Source: Choanephora cucurbitarum (Eukaryota; Mucoromycota; Mucoromycetes; Mucorales; Choanephoraceae). Taken from it: a stretch of 64,000 bases of DNA. The stretch lies in contig JAIWNI010000100.1 of NCBI GenBank assembly GCA_025331435.1, positions 38,228 to 102,227 of the forward strand. Direction: 5' to 3'. The position numbers and the translations under genes were made by a program. Under the pieces are notes generated by a model that made no database searches, was not told where the DNA came from, and saw only the letters and a list, made by a program, of their open reading frames with translations. Positions 21,215-32,378 of this stretch are shown piece by piece (position 1 is the first letter of the stretch; every line of letters begins with the position of its first letter).

Positions 21215-22901
21215 TTAATTTAACAAAAGAAAAATGCAAAATTCACAATGTTTGCTGCGTAAAAAAATATCTTATGTATGTCATTTTTTTTTATTTGTAT
21301 GTCATTTTAGACAGTGGCATAATATTTTTTTAACAACAGAATTCAAGCACCCTATTTTTTGCGCTGCGTATTTTTAAATAATAAAATAATGAGAACTACA
21401 GCATCACCCTTAGAAAAAGTTTGAAGACTCTTTTATTAGATTTGAATAATAAAAGCCTTCTCTCTTCTCAAAAAGAAAGTAAGGCTGGCTTAACAGAGAG
21501 TTTCTTCAGCTTTCAAGATCCTATTCAGCTCCCTTTAGCAAGCCAAATCAATTGCATACTGTTAAATGTTATAATCAATACAAAGGACTAATTAAAATTA
21601 GAATGATGAACCAAAAAAGAGACTCTACATAGTTTGCTCAGGCAACCTGAATTCCTTGATAGCAAAGGAACCCCGCTTTGTATGTATCAAGACCGCGCAA
21701 CGTCAGTGCTTTTTTGGTTCTGACATTCAACTTAATCCAAGTTTCCAAAATGACTGAACACAAAAAGTAAAATCCTGATTTGATAAAGAAGAAAGCACGT
21801 ATTACTTGGCTGGGGCAGTACTTCAATGCCACAGGAAGAGAATGCTTTTTCAAATGCTTTTTATTCGATATATACAAAAATTGGTGACACTTGTTGACAT
21901 AATAAGAGATTGGCTTGAATACGCAGCATCAGTTGATCCTTTTGTTAGTAGATATTATCCCTCAAGACACGGTTTTCAGCTGCAATAATTGATTGAGCAT
22001 CTCGTACCTTTCTAGCAAGACTAGGGCTTCTCATCTTTCTTTGAATACCAAAAGCAGCACATTAATAATATACAACTTGTTTATAAAACGCATTTCAGTC
22101 TATCACATCCACTTATTTTACAGGCCTGTCGTTGAGCCCAACACCTATCTCAAGAAGTTGATATATCAAAATCCATTTATATATCTTACTATTCACCTTT
22201 TTCATACTTTCTTTTTGGAGAAATGTGAAAATAGGCATGTGTAACCTTACCTGCAAGCAACAGGGACCAGCATCATGTTCATACTGTTATTCTATTAGTT
22301 CGAAATAAATATGAATAGCTTCGCCTTCAACTCCTTGTGAGAGGTTTAGGATCTGAGACCTATCTTTACAAGGCCTTTTCTTTTCTTTTAGCCTTATCTT
22401 CTTTTACTGCAGCGTTACACGTATGGTTAATCTATATATAGCTTCAAGTGTTATTTTTTGGTCTGTAAATATTATAAAAAGGCAATACTGATATCCTATC
22501 AACCCATTGGCTTAACTACACATTGTACATGAATGTTATATGAATGATTCAATCCCAATTAAATTGTAGGCATTTCAGTCAATAAAATATTTTCAGACTA
22601 AATACTAGGCGTTTCTATTGGCGCTTTTCTTGAAATAAAGACGTATTAGTGCTAGTTTTGCCTAGAACCTCATTTTGCTTGTTATTTAATCGACCATCAG
22701 CTTAGTAACACAAATTTTGATAACATGAACTGATAATACTTGTTTGTTTTTTTTTTATTAATGATGTATCCTTTTTTTGGGTGGAATAAGCTATCTAATA
22801 AGCTTAATTTATACATAAAGAAATAAGATGTATTTGTATATATATATAGTGTGTGTGCATAACGTTATATGGGGAAATGAGAAATGAGAATGAATCTAAA
22901 A
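21215..22901. other. Intergenic, nothing recognised
   Basis: These 1.7 kb lie between the start of RAD2 and the end of the GDP-mannose dehydratase gene. Only short open frames with no motifs and AT-rich tracts are seen, including a (TA)n-rich stretch near 22838-22850. Confidence 0.5.
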
Positions 22902-24292
22902 TTACATTAATGTGGAAGAGCTGAGACCACCTTCGATATCAGCAACAACCATTTCAGTGACCAATTCATCAAAGTCAACCTTACGCTTCCAGCCCAACTC
23001 AGTGTTAGCCTTGGTAGGGTCACCCAACAAGAGATCAACTTCGGCAGGACGGAAGTACTTGGGATCAATACGGACACGGACCTTGCCAGATTCGGCATCC
23101 TTACCAATCTCGTTGACACCCTCGCCTTCCCAGACAATGTTACGACCAGTCACCTTGAAGGCCTTCTCAACAAAGCTACGGACAGTGTGGGTTTCACCAG
23201 TAGCCAAGACAAAGTCTTGAGGCTTGTCTTGTTGAAGCATGAGCCACATACCTTCAACATAATCACGAGCATGACCCCAATCACGCTTGGCATCGATGTT
23301 ACCAAGGTAGAGACAGTCTTGACGACCCAAATGAATATCTGCAACAGCACGAGTAATCTTACGTGTGACGAAGGTACGACCACGACGAGGAGATTCGTGG
23401 TTGAAGAGGATACCATTACAGGCATACATGTCATAGGATTCACGGTAGTTGACTACAATCCAGTAACCATAGAGCTTGGCAACACCATAGGGGGAACGAG
23501 GGTAAAATGGTGTGGTTTCCTTTTGAGGGGTTTCAACGACCTTACCGTAGAGTTCAGAGGTAGAAGCTTGGTAGAAACGAACACGGTCAGCAAGACCACA
23601 AGTACGGATGGCATCCAAAAGACGAAGAGTACCAAGGGCATCAACATCACCAGTGTATTCAGACATATCGAAGGAAACCTTGACGTGAGATTGAGCAGCC
23701 AAGTTGTATACTTCAGTGGGTTGAACTTGAGAGATGATGTGGACAAGACAGGTAGAGTCAGTCAAATCACCATGGTGAAGGAAGAACTTAACGCCTAAAT
23801 GGGATAATTAAGGAAAATGATCGTCAATCAAGACTGTAAAAATAAAAATAGATTTTTTCTTGTCGGATCTTTGATATTCTATCAAAGCCCAATAGTACTA
23901 ATTATATGGTTCATGTCTTACCTTGGTCATGTCTGTCCTTGTAGATGTGTTCAATACGACCAGTGTTGAAGGAAGAAGAACGACGGATAATACCGTGGAC
24001 TTCATAACCCTTCTCCAACAAGAATTCAGTCAAGTAGGAACCATCTTGACCAGTGACACCTAAATAACAAAAATATGAGTTTCTTTGCTTTTGATTCACG
24101 AAGAAAAAGGGTTGTCGTATAAAAGACGATAACAAGGATAGGAGGGAGGGAAAAAGAAAAAAAAGGACCGAAATAAAGTGAAGCAGATAACTTACCAGTG
24201 ATAAGAGCGACCTTACGAGCTCTGTATTCTTCAACAGACATAGAAGGAGAGGTACGGCCAACTTGGAGGGAAGCGATGAGGTTTTCAGACAT
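22902..24292 (-). CDS. GMD: GDP-mannose 4,6-dehydratase
   Basis: Three exons (24292-24196, 24059-23922, 23794-22902) encode 375 residues, the normal family length. The NADP-binding start of the short-chain dehydrogenase fold is [14 protein letters not shown], split by intron 1 after the TG. Next come the RRSSSFNT segment, GDLTDS, the Ser/Thr of STSELYGK, and the catalytic Tyr-Lys pair in [23 protein letters not shown] and the [11 protein letters not shown] substrate region follow. The enzyme makes GDP-4-keto-6-deoxymannose, the first step to GDP-fucose, in the cytosol. Fucose is a cell-wall sugar of Mucoromycota, which fits the host. The strongly biased codon usage (few rare codons) suggests high expression. 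No partner epimerase/reductase gene is in the window. Confidence 0.96.
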
Positions 24293-26175
24293 TGTGATGA
24301 CTTTTGTAGATGAAGAAAAGGGAAAGAAAAAAGAAGGAATAGGGCTCAGCCTATCATTTTTATTTTAATTTTTAGCTGTGGTGACACAAAATCTGAAGGG
24401 CTTGTTTGTTCTCTCTGTACCAATGATACGTTGTACTTCTCTATTTCGTAATCACTCTTGATTGCCGAATAAGCCTCTTTCCTTTCTTCGCCCTTTCCCT
24501 TTTGCTTAAATTTTACTTGCTTTGTCTCTTTTCTTTACTTCTTTTGTTTTTGCGAAGGCTTTTCCTTTTTTGATGATTCCCTCTTTTTTTTAAAGGCGCC
24601 ACCCATTTTCTGAATGATCTTGAAGATCTAAAAAAAAATTGTCCAGAAAAAGGTTACTACTTTCAAAGTCCTATCAAAAGACCGTATATCCCTAATCTTA
24701 TCCAAAATCAAACACTGTTGAGTATGCAGATATGTACATTACAACACTGAGAAACAGGCAATATGCACCCAAGACTTGAAGAAAAAGAGAAGGATATCTT
24801 ATTCTCTGATTCAAACCACCAGTATTTTTCTTATAGAAGATAAAGACCCTTTATAATTTCTGTATCATCAGTTACTGCTTCCTTCAAAAAAAAAGAAATT
24901 TATATCTGGCTGCAAACGATTATTTTATGAATCGGCTTTGAGCACTACTAAGCCTAGTTAAGTTCTATTTCATACTAAAATTTTAAGTTTTTTGAACCTT
25001 TCTCTTTTTATGCAACTGCAAGCATATTAAATCTGAATGTAAACTTGTATTTTCAACAGCTCAGGTTAGACGCTCATTAAAATCTATAAGTATTATGGTT
25101 TGACGATAAAAAAATCACTAAAAAGTAATAACAAGTACGACAATTAAGCAGCTAGCTTATGGCTGCATTAATTGTAGTGCTGCTAAAATCTGATCTCAAA
25201 TGTGTAGCACTTTAAATGCTGCAATAGTCATTCTCACAGTTGTTTTCTTATATGTAGTTTACTACATTCAAAGTCATATCAAACTGTTACTTTTGAGTGA
25301 ATCTAGCCTAGAATCCATTCATGTTTCAGCATCTATAGAGGCATCCAATTTCTCTTCGATACTTTAAAGAAATTTCCTTTTCACTCTATATGATTGGAAT
25401 GAGTCTCAGCCAACTTGGAGATCATTTAGCCTCTCTGCTTTCCATTGGTTGCCTGTCAGAAATTAACTGAAACCAAGAATTAACTTCCATTTTTAGAGAA
25501 TTGAGACGAGTTAATCCTTATTAGTTAGAGTAATGCAGAGCGTACTTGGTCTATGTGTTCCATGCGCTTGTTTACGAGACTAGTTGATACGAGTTTCTCT
25601 TATGGGGGCTATCTTACTAAACTACTCTCTTTCAAAACAATAAGCCTCTCTTTTACTCAAAAAAATAATGACATAACTGAACGTTGAGAACGACTAAAAA
25701 TCCATGTGCGATAAGACTGCCAAATAAGCTTTCCAGCCACAATGATGTGCAAATTTAAAGTTGGCTTTCATAAGCTCGCAATGTTACATTTCATTTATTG
25801 ATCATCACTGTCAACAAGACTATTCAGACAATTTTGAAATGAATGTCTGTTCCAAACCTTATAAGGCATTAAGCCGTCTTGTCTTGGCACCCTCACATTC
25901 AAACAGTTACTTTATCAGCAAAATCTCCCAATCTAAGAAAGATAAGATTCAACCAAAACAGTGAACATATGATGGGCTACTAAAATAAAAGTAACAGCAC
26001 TACCACTTTTTGCATAGAAGCAATCCCTGCAAAGATCAAATACAGTCCAAACGTATACTTGGTCCTTAGATGTATTTCTTTTAGTAACTTAAACTAATAC
26101 TCTTATTTAAGTTTCAAAAACTGAGCTGCAACTCGAGATTTTTATTTTTTTTTTTTTACTTCACTGCGCAATACA
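24293..26175. other. Intergenic, nothing recognised
   Basis: This is a divergent intergenic region between the dehydratase and the Rrg7-like gene. A pyrimidine-rich block (24440-24600) lies just upstream of the dehydratase start and may be part of its promoter. Only short motif-free open frames occur (for example 25761-25964). Confidence 0.5.
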
Positions 26176-26739
26176 ATGCTAGTGCGCCATAGTTTAAGAA
26201 AAAACATCACCAGTATACCCAACACTACCAGACTATCCAACTTTCTTAAACAAACAGACAAAGATACAACGTCCAATGTCTATCGCGGCACGCTATTCGA
26301 ACTACAGACACTAGAATCCCTCTCGTCGATGACAGGCATGAGCCTGGATCATTGTGGAGGCAAAGGCGATGGCGGCATCGATCTTCGAGGGCAATGGTTT
26401 AATCAGATCAATGTGCTTGTACAATGCAAAAACACAAAACAAGGCTGTACGCCTGATCACATTCGAGAACTCATGGGCACTGTCTTGTCAACCACTACTA
26501 AAAAGAAAAAAGTAGTAGGCATCTTGTCTACTGTGAGCCATAAACAATTTACACGAGATGTGATATCCTTGTTCAATGCAAGTCCAGTGCCTCTTGGTCT
26601 GGCGACGGTAGAGGAAACGACGCTAAAGTCACTGATGTTCAATAAAAAGGCACAATCGATCTTGAAGGGGCTGACCATCACAACACAATATGATGCTCAA
26701 GGCAATGAGACACTGTTTGTTGAGATGCCAGCCGAATAA
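26176..26739 (+). CDS. RRG7: Rrg7-like mitochondrial protein with Mrr/PD-(D/E)XK nuclease fold
   Basis: This is a single-exon gene of 187 residues. The N-terminus is basic and free of acidic residues over the first 27 positions, consistent with a mitochondrial targeting peptide. A restriction-endonuclease-like core follows: YRGTLFELQTLESL (helix with Glu 42), GGKGDGGIDLRG (residues 61-72, acidic Asp at 65 and 69) and VLVQCKN (QxK at 83-85). This E...D...QxK layout matches the Mrr-like family that includes yeast Rrg7, needed for respiratory growth. Its exact substrate is not known, and DNA cleavage is inference from the fold. The start ATG at 26176 opens the targeting sequence and lies just after a T-rich tract. 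A dispersed repeat copy follows 130 bp downstream. Confidence 0.82.
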   Translation: MLVRHSLRKNITSIPNTTRLSNFLKQTDKDTTSNVYRGTLFELQTLESLSSMTGMSLDHCGGKGDGGIDLRGQWFNQINVLVQCKNTKQGCTPDHIRELMGTVLSTTTKKKKVVGILSTVSHKQFTRDVISLFNASPVPLGLATVEETTLKSLMFNKKAQSILKGLTITTQYDAQGNETLFVEMPAE

Positions 26740-26868
26740 GCTTACTGTGTCTATTAGCACAGAACACCTCTTCCTTCTCTATTCTTCTTCTTTTTTCTTT
26801 CGTTCGATAATAAGGAACTGAACATCTATTCTTCTTTGTAAAGCTATGTTGGTACACTCAAGAAAAAA

Positions 26869-27241
26869 AAAAGAGACTATGTGATCAACAAACAAGACTG
26901 CTTGTTTCTATGCATGTCTTTTAAGCTTAAAGTATAGATCCGTAGTCGTTGGCAAGCGAGAAATGTTTATCAAGCCAGCTTTTTTTTTTCGGTCTGATAC
27001 CTACCCAAAAAAAGAGCTTTTTTTCCTTTTGGTCTTGACTTGCCTGAGCAAAGCAAACCTAATGCAAGTCCATGGTAAACATAGTGAGTTTGCGCATCAG
27101 CACTATGTTTGAACTAGATACCGAAGAAATCAAGCTACTGCCCCTCTTCCTTTCCCTAAGCTCTTGTAGGCAGTGTTGAGCCAACCCCCCCCCCCCAGTT
27201 TGACAGATCATGTGAGTTGATATAGAGCTATTCGCTCTATT
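26869..27241 (-). repeat. Dispersed repeat, copy B (inverted relative to copy A)
   Basis: This matches copy A (3732-4130) in reverse complement. Shared landmarks include the run through AAGCAGTCTTGTTTGTTGAT, the segment GGTAGGTATCAGACCG and the end AGAGCGAATAGCTCT. It differs by a C-run of about 14 at 27186-27199, absent in copy A, and by a ~12-bp deletion near 27020. It lies between the Rrg7-like gene and the zinc-finger gene and contains no coding sequence I can support. Confidence 0.75.
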
Positions 27242-27760
27242 CAGAGCCAATAAAGACAAAATAAAAAGGAATTTTAGAGGCGATATGCATACTGAGGGGA
27301 ACATTTGTTGGTTCTGTTGCATGCATAGTAATTCTTTCTTATTTCTGTGTTTGTAATATGTCGATCACAAACAGTGTCCATGGTTAATCGATAAGATGGT
27401 GTTTATCAACTGATCGTCTGTGTAGCATGAAAAAAGTGGTTCCATGTTGTCCTCTTTTTCAGTCCCGTGAATGTATCAGATCCTATGACGCTTTCGAAAA
27501 CCTCCACTAGTATCAGTTGATTTCTTTAAAACCTACTTGTAATAAACAGAAAGAAAGAAAGAGAGAGAGAGAGAGATAGAATAAACCTATATCCTTGAGT
27601 TAGATAAAGTCAGAAAGCTTATTTGCTCTGTTCTTTGTTTCTAGTATGTGTGTGCGTGCATTTATATGCAACTGATAAAATGCGTGTGTGTACAAGATAA
27701 TAAAGTAGCTCACATTTTTCTTTTTCTCTCTCTTTTTTCTTTCTGTAACTTTTTTTTATA
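27242..27760. other. Intergenic, 5' flank of the zinc-finger gene, with GA-rich microsatellite
   Basis: An (AAAG)n/(GA)n microsatellite runs from about 27548 to 27577. Pyrimidine-rich sequence (27715-27757) directly precedes the zinc-finger gene start. No gene is seen. Confidence 0.6.
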
Positions 27761-28303
27761 ATGAGTGAAAGCCGAGTCTATCTTCCTTCAATTCAAAACA
27801 TGCTTCATGATACACCAGGTAAACTTTTATAGATCAATAAGAACATGAAAACTCATTTGCTTACAGTAGAACAAGAAACTAAACACACTCCCATCTACCC
27901 ACTCTCTTCTCAACCCTATCCTTTACCACCACCACCTACATCCAAGAGAGACCTCCTACAGAGATCAGCCGATCTGTCCGGTTACACATACGCTAAGTCC
28001 GAGCACCAACGATCGGAACATCTTGTCAGAAGACGGTCCACCGAAGACCTGAGCCAAAATGAAAGATCAAGTCATAGAAGGACAGCATCTGATATACACC
28101 CACAAAGCCTGAATCGATATCGATGTCATCAATGCCAAAAGACGTTTTCAAGGCCATCTTCACTTAGGATTCATATTTTATCGCATACAGGAGAAAAGCC
28201 TCATACCTGTCCTCATCTGGGTTGTGGTAAACGGTTTAGTGTTCAGAGTAATATGAGAAGACATTTGAAAGTACATTATTGTAATCCAACACCTTCACCT
28301 TAA
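27761..28303 (+). CDS. C2H2 zinc-finger transcription factor with two tandem fingers
   Basis: Two exons (27761-27818 and 27867-28303; intron GTAAAC...TACAG) give about 164 residues. The N-terminus starts MSESRVYLPSIQNMLHD, a short conserved-looking motif ahead of a Pro-rich and basic, Ser-rich region. The C-terminus holds two adjacent Cys2His2 fingers joined by a standard TGEKPH linker: CHQCQKTFSRPSSLRIHILSH and CPHLGCGKRFSVQSNMRRHLKVH. Tandem two-finger proteins of this type bind short GC- or AGGGG-like DNA sites in the nucleus. The target here is unknown. The protein ends 8 residues after the second finger. The start was chosen because the ATG lies behind a pyrimidine tract and the reading frame passes through a well-formed intron into the fingers. 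Confidence 0.85.
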
Positions 28304-28725
28304 AAAAGAAAAGGCATTTTTCTATAGAATTCACCCTATTGTATTAAAAAAAAATTCAGCCAAGGGATTTGAGCGAAATCTGATGTCGGGCGTTTTCAAC
28401 TAAATGTGACTATACAACTATAAGTTTATAGGTTAAGCATGTTTATTTTTACATATTAAACTGCATGAATGATGAGTCATGATAACTAGTCAAAGAGATG
28501 TGTCTGCTAGCGGTACAATCGGCCATGTCAGAGAAAATATCATCAATAAATAAGCCGTATTTTGCAGTACTCTAGATGCTATCATCCAGAAAAAACTTCC
28601 AGTCATACGGAGAAAAGGTGCCTGTAAGCGAGTTTTGATTATCTTTATTACTATTCTTTGATAAACGTTTGTCAAAAGCTCAGAATCTACATTTTTACTG
28701 TTTATGAAACATACTGTAAGGTTTT
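28304..28725. other. Intergenic, nothing recognised
   Basis: AT-rich sequence downstream of the zinc-finger gene. Short open frames carry no motif. Confidence 0.5.
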
Positions 28726-28739
28726 GTCTTGCCCTGTCC

Positions 28740-28827
28740 TGTCATGTCACGTGATATGACATGACAAGACATGACAAAATTTTTGCGGACAAAAGTAAAA
28801 GGGCTTCTCCTACTGAGAAAACGCCCT
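28740..28827. repeat. Two adjacent inverted repeats (possible structured element end)
   Basis: A perfect 10-bp inverted repeat, TGTCATGTCA (28740-28749) against TGACATGACA (28757-28766), encloses a 7-base loop and is flanked by further ATGACA words. A second hairpin, AGGGCTTCTC (28800-28809) against GAGAA...GCCCT (28815-28827) with a 5-base loop and a small bulge, follows. Both lie 116-200 bp beyond the 3' end of the Fanzor-like relic, on its downstream side. They may mark the end of that element or part of its guide RNA; this is inference. Confidence 0.5.
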
Positions 28828-28942
28828 GGAAATCACACACACAGTCAAAAAAAGTGAGGCAATACTGTCATGTTTGGGAGGGAGAGAGAAGATTTAGTAC
28901 TGCAAGTCAGATAAAGTTTATTTGACACTTACTGCTTGCTAA

Positions 28943-31456
28943 TCACGCTTCCCGCGCAGCCAATACACCGCTTCTTGTACAAAAGGATGCTGTTTTGTGA
29001 TTAAATTCAGTGTTGGAGTGACTGATGGTTCTTGATAATGCAGGAAGAGTTTGTTGGAACAGCAAAGTTGTTATTTCGGAAATAGCAATAGTAAGAGCAG
29101 ACAGTTTGTTACGGCCACTTACCCCACGACTATTCCTAGCAGATGGGCATTCAAGGTTCAAGCAGTGGAGTGCGCCTTTCATGTTTCTGTATACTATTTT
29201 GCCTTTCACTGGTATCAGCTGCTTTGGATGCTGAAGTTTTTGGAAGCAATACACACAGGTTTGCGATGTGTTGTTTTCGTTGGTGATGCTGACTGTTATA
29301 TAGCGGGCATGGTTATCCTGTTTCCAAATACCACCATAGCGCAAGTGCTGTTTGATTCTGGAGCCAACACCCATACTCTATCACCAATCATCATGATCAA
29401 CTGCTTTTGGGGTGGCCGAAGTCCTGCCTTCTGCTTGCCTTTTCGATCTTTGATTGCTTCTACCTTAGGGTTCAACCAAAGACGTTCTCGAGCACAAATA
29501 CGATCTTTTGACTTCTTCATAAACATTTCTCTTCTCATATCACCCTTCTTCATCTTGGTATTCTGGTAGAAGCTTCTCGCCACATTCTTGTTATCTTGCA
29601 AGCACCTGTACGCATTCCAAACATCTTCTTTATTCTTGACAGTAGTGAAATTCTGGCGTGACAATGCTGTTTCTGCTTCAGCAACTTGCAGACTGTTTCT
29701 CTTCATCAACGCCAACTCATGTCTGTAATGGAAATTTCTACTTGCAAAATCAACATCTTCAGCCGAGACTGTCTTTGCTTCAGGCAATGGTTAGAACTCA
29801 GGTTCTGTTTGTTCCATCAAAGCAGCGAAACGGTTGTGAAGTTTCAAGTGGTAGACATATCGTTCAAGCGGAACAGGTACTAATTCTGGCATTTTTACAA
29901 TGCCATTGTCCGTGCCAGAGAAAACGAAATCTTGGGAGACTTGTAGAGGATCTAGAACGAGTTTTGCATCTTCAGACTTGAATATAGCACCTCGTTCGTT
30001 AACATCAGTTTTTTGGATACGTTTCAAAGTCTTTTCATCCTTTTGCTTTCCCTTGTCTTTTTTAGGCATGGCAAGAGCTCTACGTCGAATATGCAGGTTA
30101 AATCTTTGATCAGACAACTCGCGCTTGCATTCTTCAACAGCTAAATAACTCTTGTATTTTTTTTCTTTTAGCAAATTGATGAGTTGAAATGTTTTTTTTG
30201 AATGTCATCTAAGGCTTTCTTCTGTAGTTCGATAGGTATAGCCACTGACAGTTCCTGCTGACCAGATTGAGTACCCCTGAGTTTGTTGATTGCGTTGCGA
30301 ATGATGTTAAAGATATCTGGCAAGCAGCCACAAAGACTGGCTTCAGCTTCTTCGGAAGGAGTGGATGGTCTAGATGGTTTGGTTGGTAGAGCTTGAGTTG
30401 CAGAAGGTTGGGAGAAGGGATTTTTCCAATAATGCTTAGCTACTTTGATTTGAATACCAAAGTTACCATCATTGTATCTCTTATAGGCCTGCTTCATGTT
30501 TTTAGTCAAATCATTTACTTCTTTTTCCAAGGCAGCAATTTCATCCTTGATAATATTCTTGTCTTTTTCGGACTGCAACAGGATTTCCTGCCTATTTGAT
30601 TCTGGAATATTGCTAGTGGAAGGCTGCTTTCTTAAAGAAGCTGTTGTCTCCTTGGGCTTGTTCGTCTTTGTACCTAACAACCTTACATGTTGTAAGCCAG
30701 GGAGAATGGTGATGTTGTGTACGAATATCAACTTGTTTCTTTTGCATGCTTCTTGCCATATTGAAAAAGGAATTAAACACGGCATCCTTATGATCGTAGA
30801 CATCAATTGCACGTTGAAGCGGTGTACCATCATATTTAAAGAATCTTAGTTTTTGTTGACCGTGATTACAATACAAAGGGTAGAGGGATTCTGCATTCAT
30901 TTGGAAAGCTTTTAGGCCGGCAGAGGGCATAGGACACACGTTGCGATTAAATCTAGCATAACCGGCACAGCGGAGAAGATCGTTTGCAAGGATGATAAAT
31001 GGAAGCTGGTGACCAATAGACTCATAGTTTGCCTTCGAAGGGATATATGGCCTGAGCCTTATGACAATAAGTAAGCATACATCAATCTCATGCTCTGCAA
31101 GATCAGCACGTTTATCCATCAAGGATTCACGAGTGAGATCGTCATCTGCAAATAACAAGCTTTTTATCAGACCCTTCATTTCAAATATACGCCTTCTACT
31201 AGCATCTTGGCTACTATCCCTCAAATCATCTTTTTCTTCAATTATATCTACTTCTTCAACACTGGAATAATCATCAGGAGATGGTGGTAAAGCAGCTTCT
31301 TCAGATACTTGTTTGGCTATGGCTGATTCTTCTCACGGGGATCCCATCGGTTCTTTGCCTTTGCTAGATTTGATCTTCAGAGGCTTAGGGGGAGGCTTCG
31401 CAAAGTGACCTTCAGCAGATATTACCAATCTTTTACTGCCTTCAGCTCGTTCTTAA
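28943..31456 (-). pseudogene. Decayed Fanzor/TnpB-like RuvC nuclease gene
   Basis: A long minus-strand coding region is broken into frames that together would cover about 800 residues. RuvC-I-like motif GTDNGI lies at 29916-29899. Near the C-terminus TSQTCVYC (with CVYC at 29257-29246) and HCLNLEC (29164-29147) form a CxxC...Cx4C zinc ribbon, with TSQTC matching the TSKTC motif of TnpB/Fanzor. The final block reads SGRNKLSALTIAI, where a catalytic Asp (RD) would be expected but Asn stands. Lesions are: TGA at 31335-31333, a frameshift near 30750, a frameshift at the A8 tract 30199-30192, TAA at 29793-29791 and a frameshift near 29357. A mid-region coiled coil (EIAALEKEVNDLTKNMKQAY) is intact. 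No associated IS607-type recombinase was found. Alternative: another RuvC-fold transposase family. Confidence 0.55.
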
Positions 31457-32186
31457 AAAAAAATACACATCTATTGAATCAGACTCATCATGCTGACCCT
31501 CAAAGACAGCTTTAATCGCTCGAAACGGCTGACAATAAGAAAGAGCGATGAGCTGTTATTTGAGAGAGAGGCTGATTGAACAATATAATGTAATTCTTGT
31601 GCATAATACGGTAAGAGAAAGATAGACAGGAAAAAAGTTGGAAGAGAAGAATTGCTCCTTGCTATATCTGTGTTACGGCAATCAATGCAGTTTATTGATC
31701 CCTTCTAAAGATAGCCAACCCATATGAAAAGACCTCTTTGATATGAATATAGTATATTATTATTAGACTACTTGTTTGGTATCGCGTTGTACACGTTAGA
31801 TCGTTTTGTATATGGAGTGAACGTTATTCACTGAAAAAAATATCAAATTCATTGCTAAGCAAACAATAACAAGAAGCGTTCCAAGGTGGACATTGTTCTT
31901 TCATTAGAGAAAGCTAAGCTTTTGAAAGAACAATGGTATCAAATGCTTGATTTATATATCCAAACAATAACAACCAAGTACGATCTTCATACTTCTTGTG
32001 ATCTCCCTTCCCAAACAGAAACAAACTTCCTTTTGTTTATAGCTGTAATGTTCTTTATGAGCTCACTCATGAAAAGACATTACGCAAAAACTTAAATGAG
32101 CGCTGGTAATAACAACTTTTATTGGCTGACATTGTCCAATCGTATTGCTTATTTTGGTAGAGTAGTCCCCTAGACACAGCAACCCC
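31457..32186. other. Intergenic, nothing recognised
   Basis: This is the 5' flank of the Fanzor-like relic up to the KDZ element. The inverted words ATCGCTC and GAGCGAT lie near 31514-31546. No gene is seen. Confidence 0.5.
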
Positions 32187-32362
32187 CACCTAGTATTTAT
32201 TTCTCCGTTGCAAATCTAGCAAAAAAATATTGCTGGTAAATAAATTTATTTACCTGCTAACGTTGCAAGAAAAAATTATTTACCATACAAAAAGTTTATT
32301 TACCATACAAAATGTTTATTTACCTGCTTAAACCTATTCTGATCTGGCTTCGAAATTAAACA
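32187..32362 (+). repeat. KDZ left terminal inverted repeat (176 bp)
   Basis: It starts CACCTAGTATTTATTTCTCC and ends at AAATTAAACA. It matches the complement of 39140-39315 along its whole length by eye. Inside, TTATTTACCATACAAAA occurs twice in tandem (~20-bp period), and a palindrome GGTAAATAAATTTATTTACC is present. These TTTATTTACC words are plausible transposase binding sites. Confidence 0.95.
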
Positions 32363-32378
32363 GCAAAAGTCTTGCACT

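Noticed and set aside
22902..23798. Long plus-strand open frames over the GDP-mannose dehydratase gene
   Set aside because: Antisense shadows caused by strongly biased codon use; the minus strand carries the full enzyme.
29025..29569. Plus-strand open frames opposite the Fanzor-like relic
   Set aside because: They mirror the coding strand and contain no motif; the conserved motifs all lie on the minus strand.
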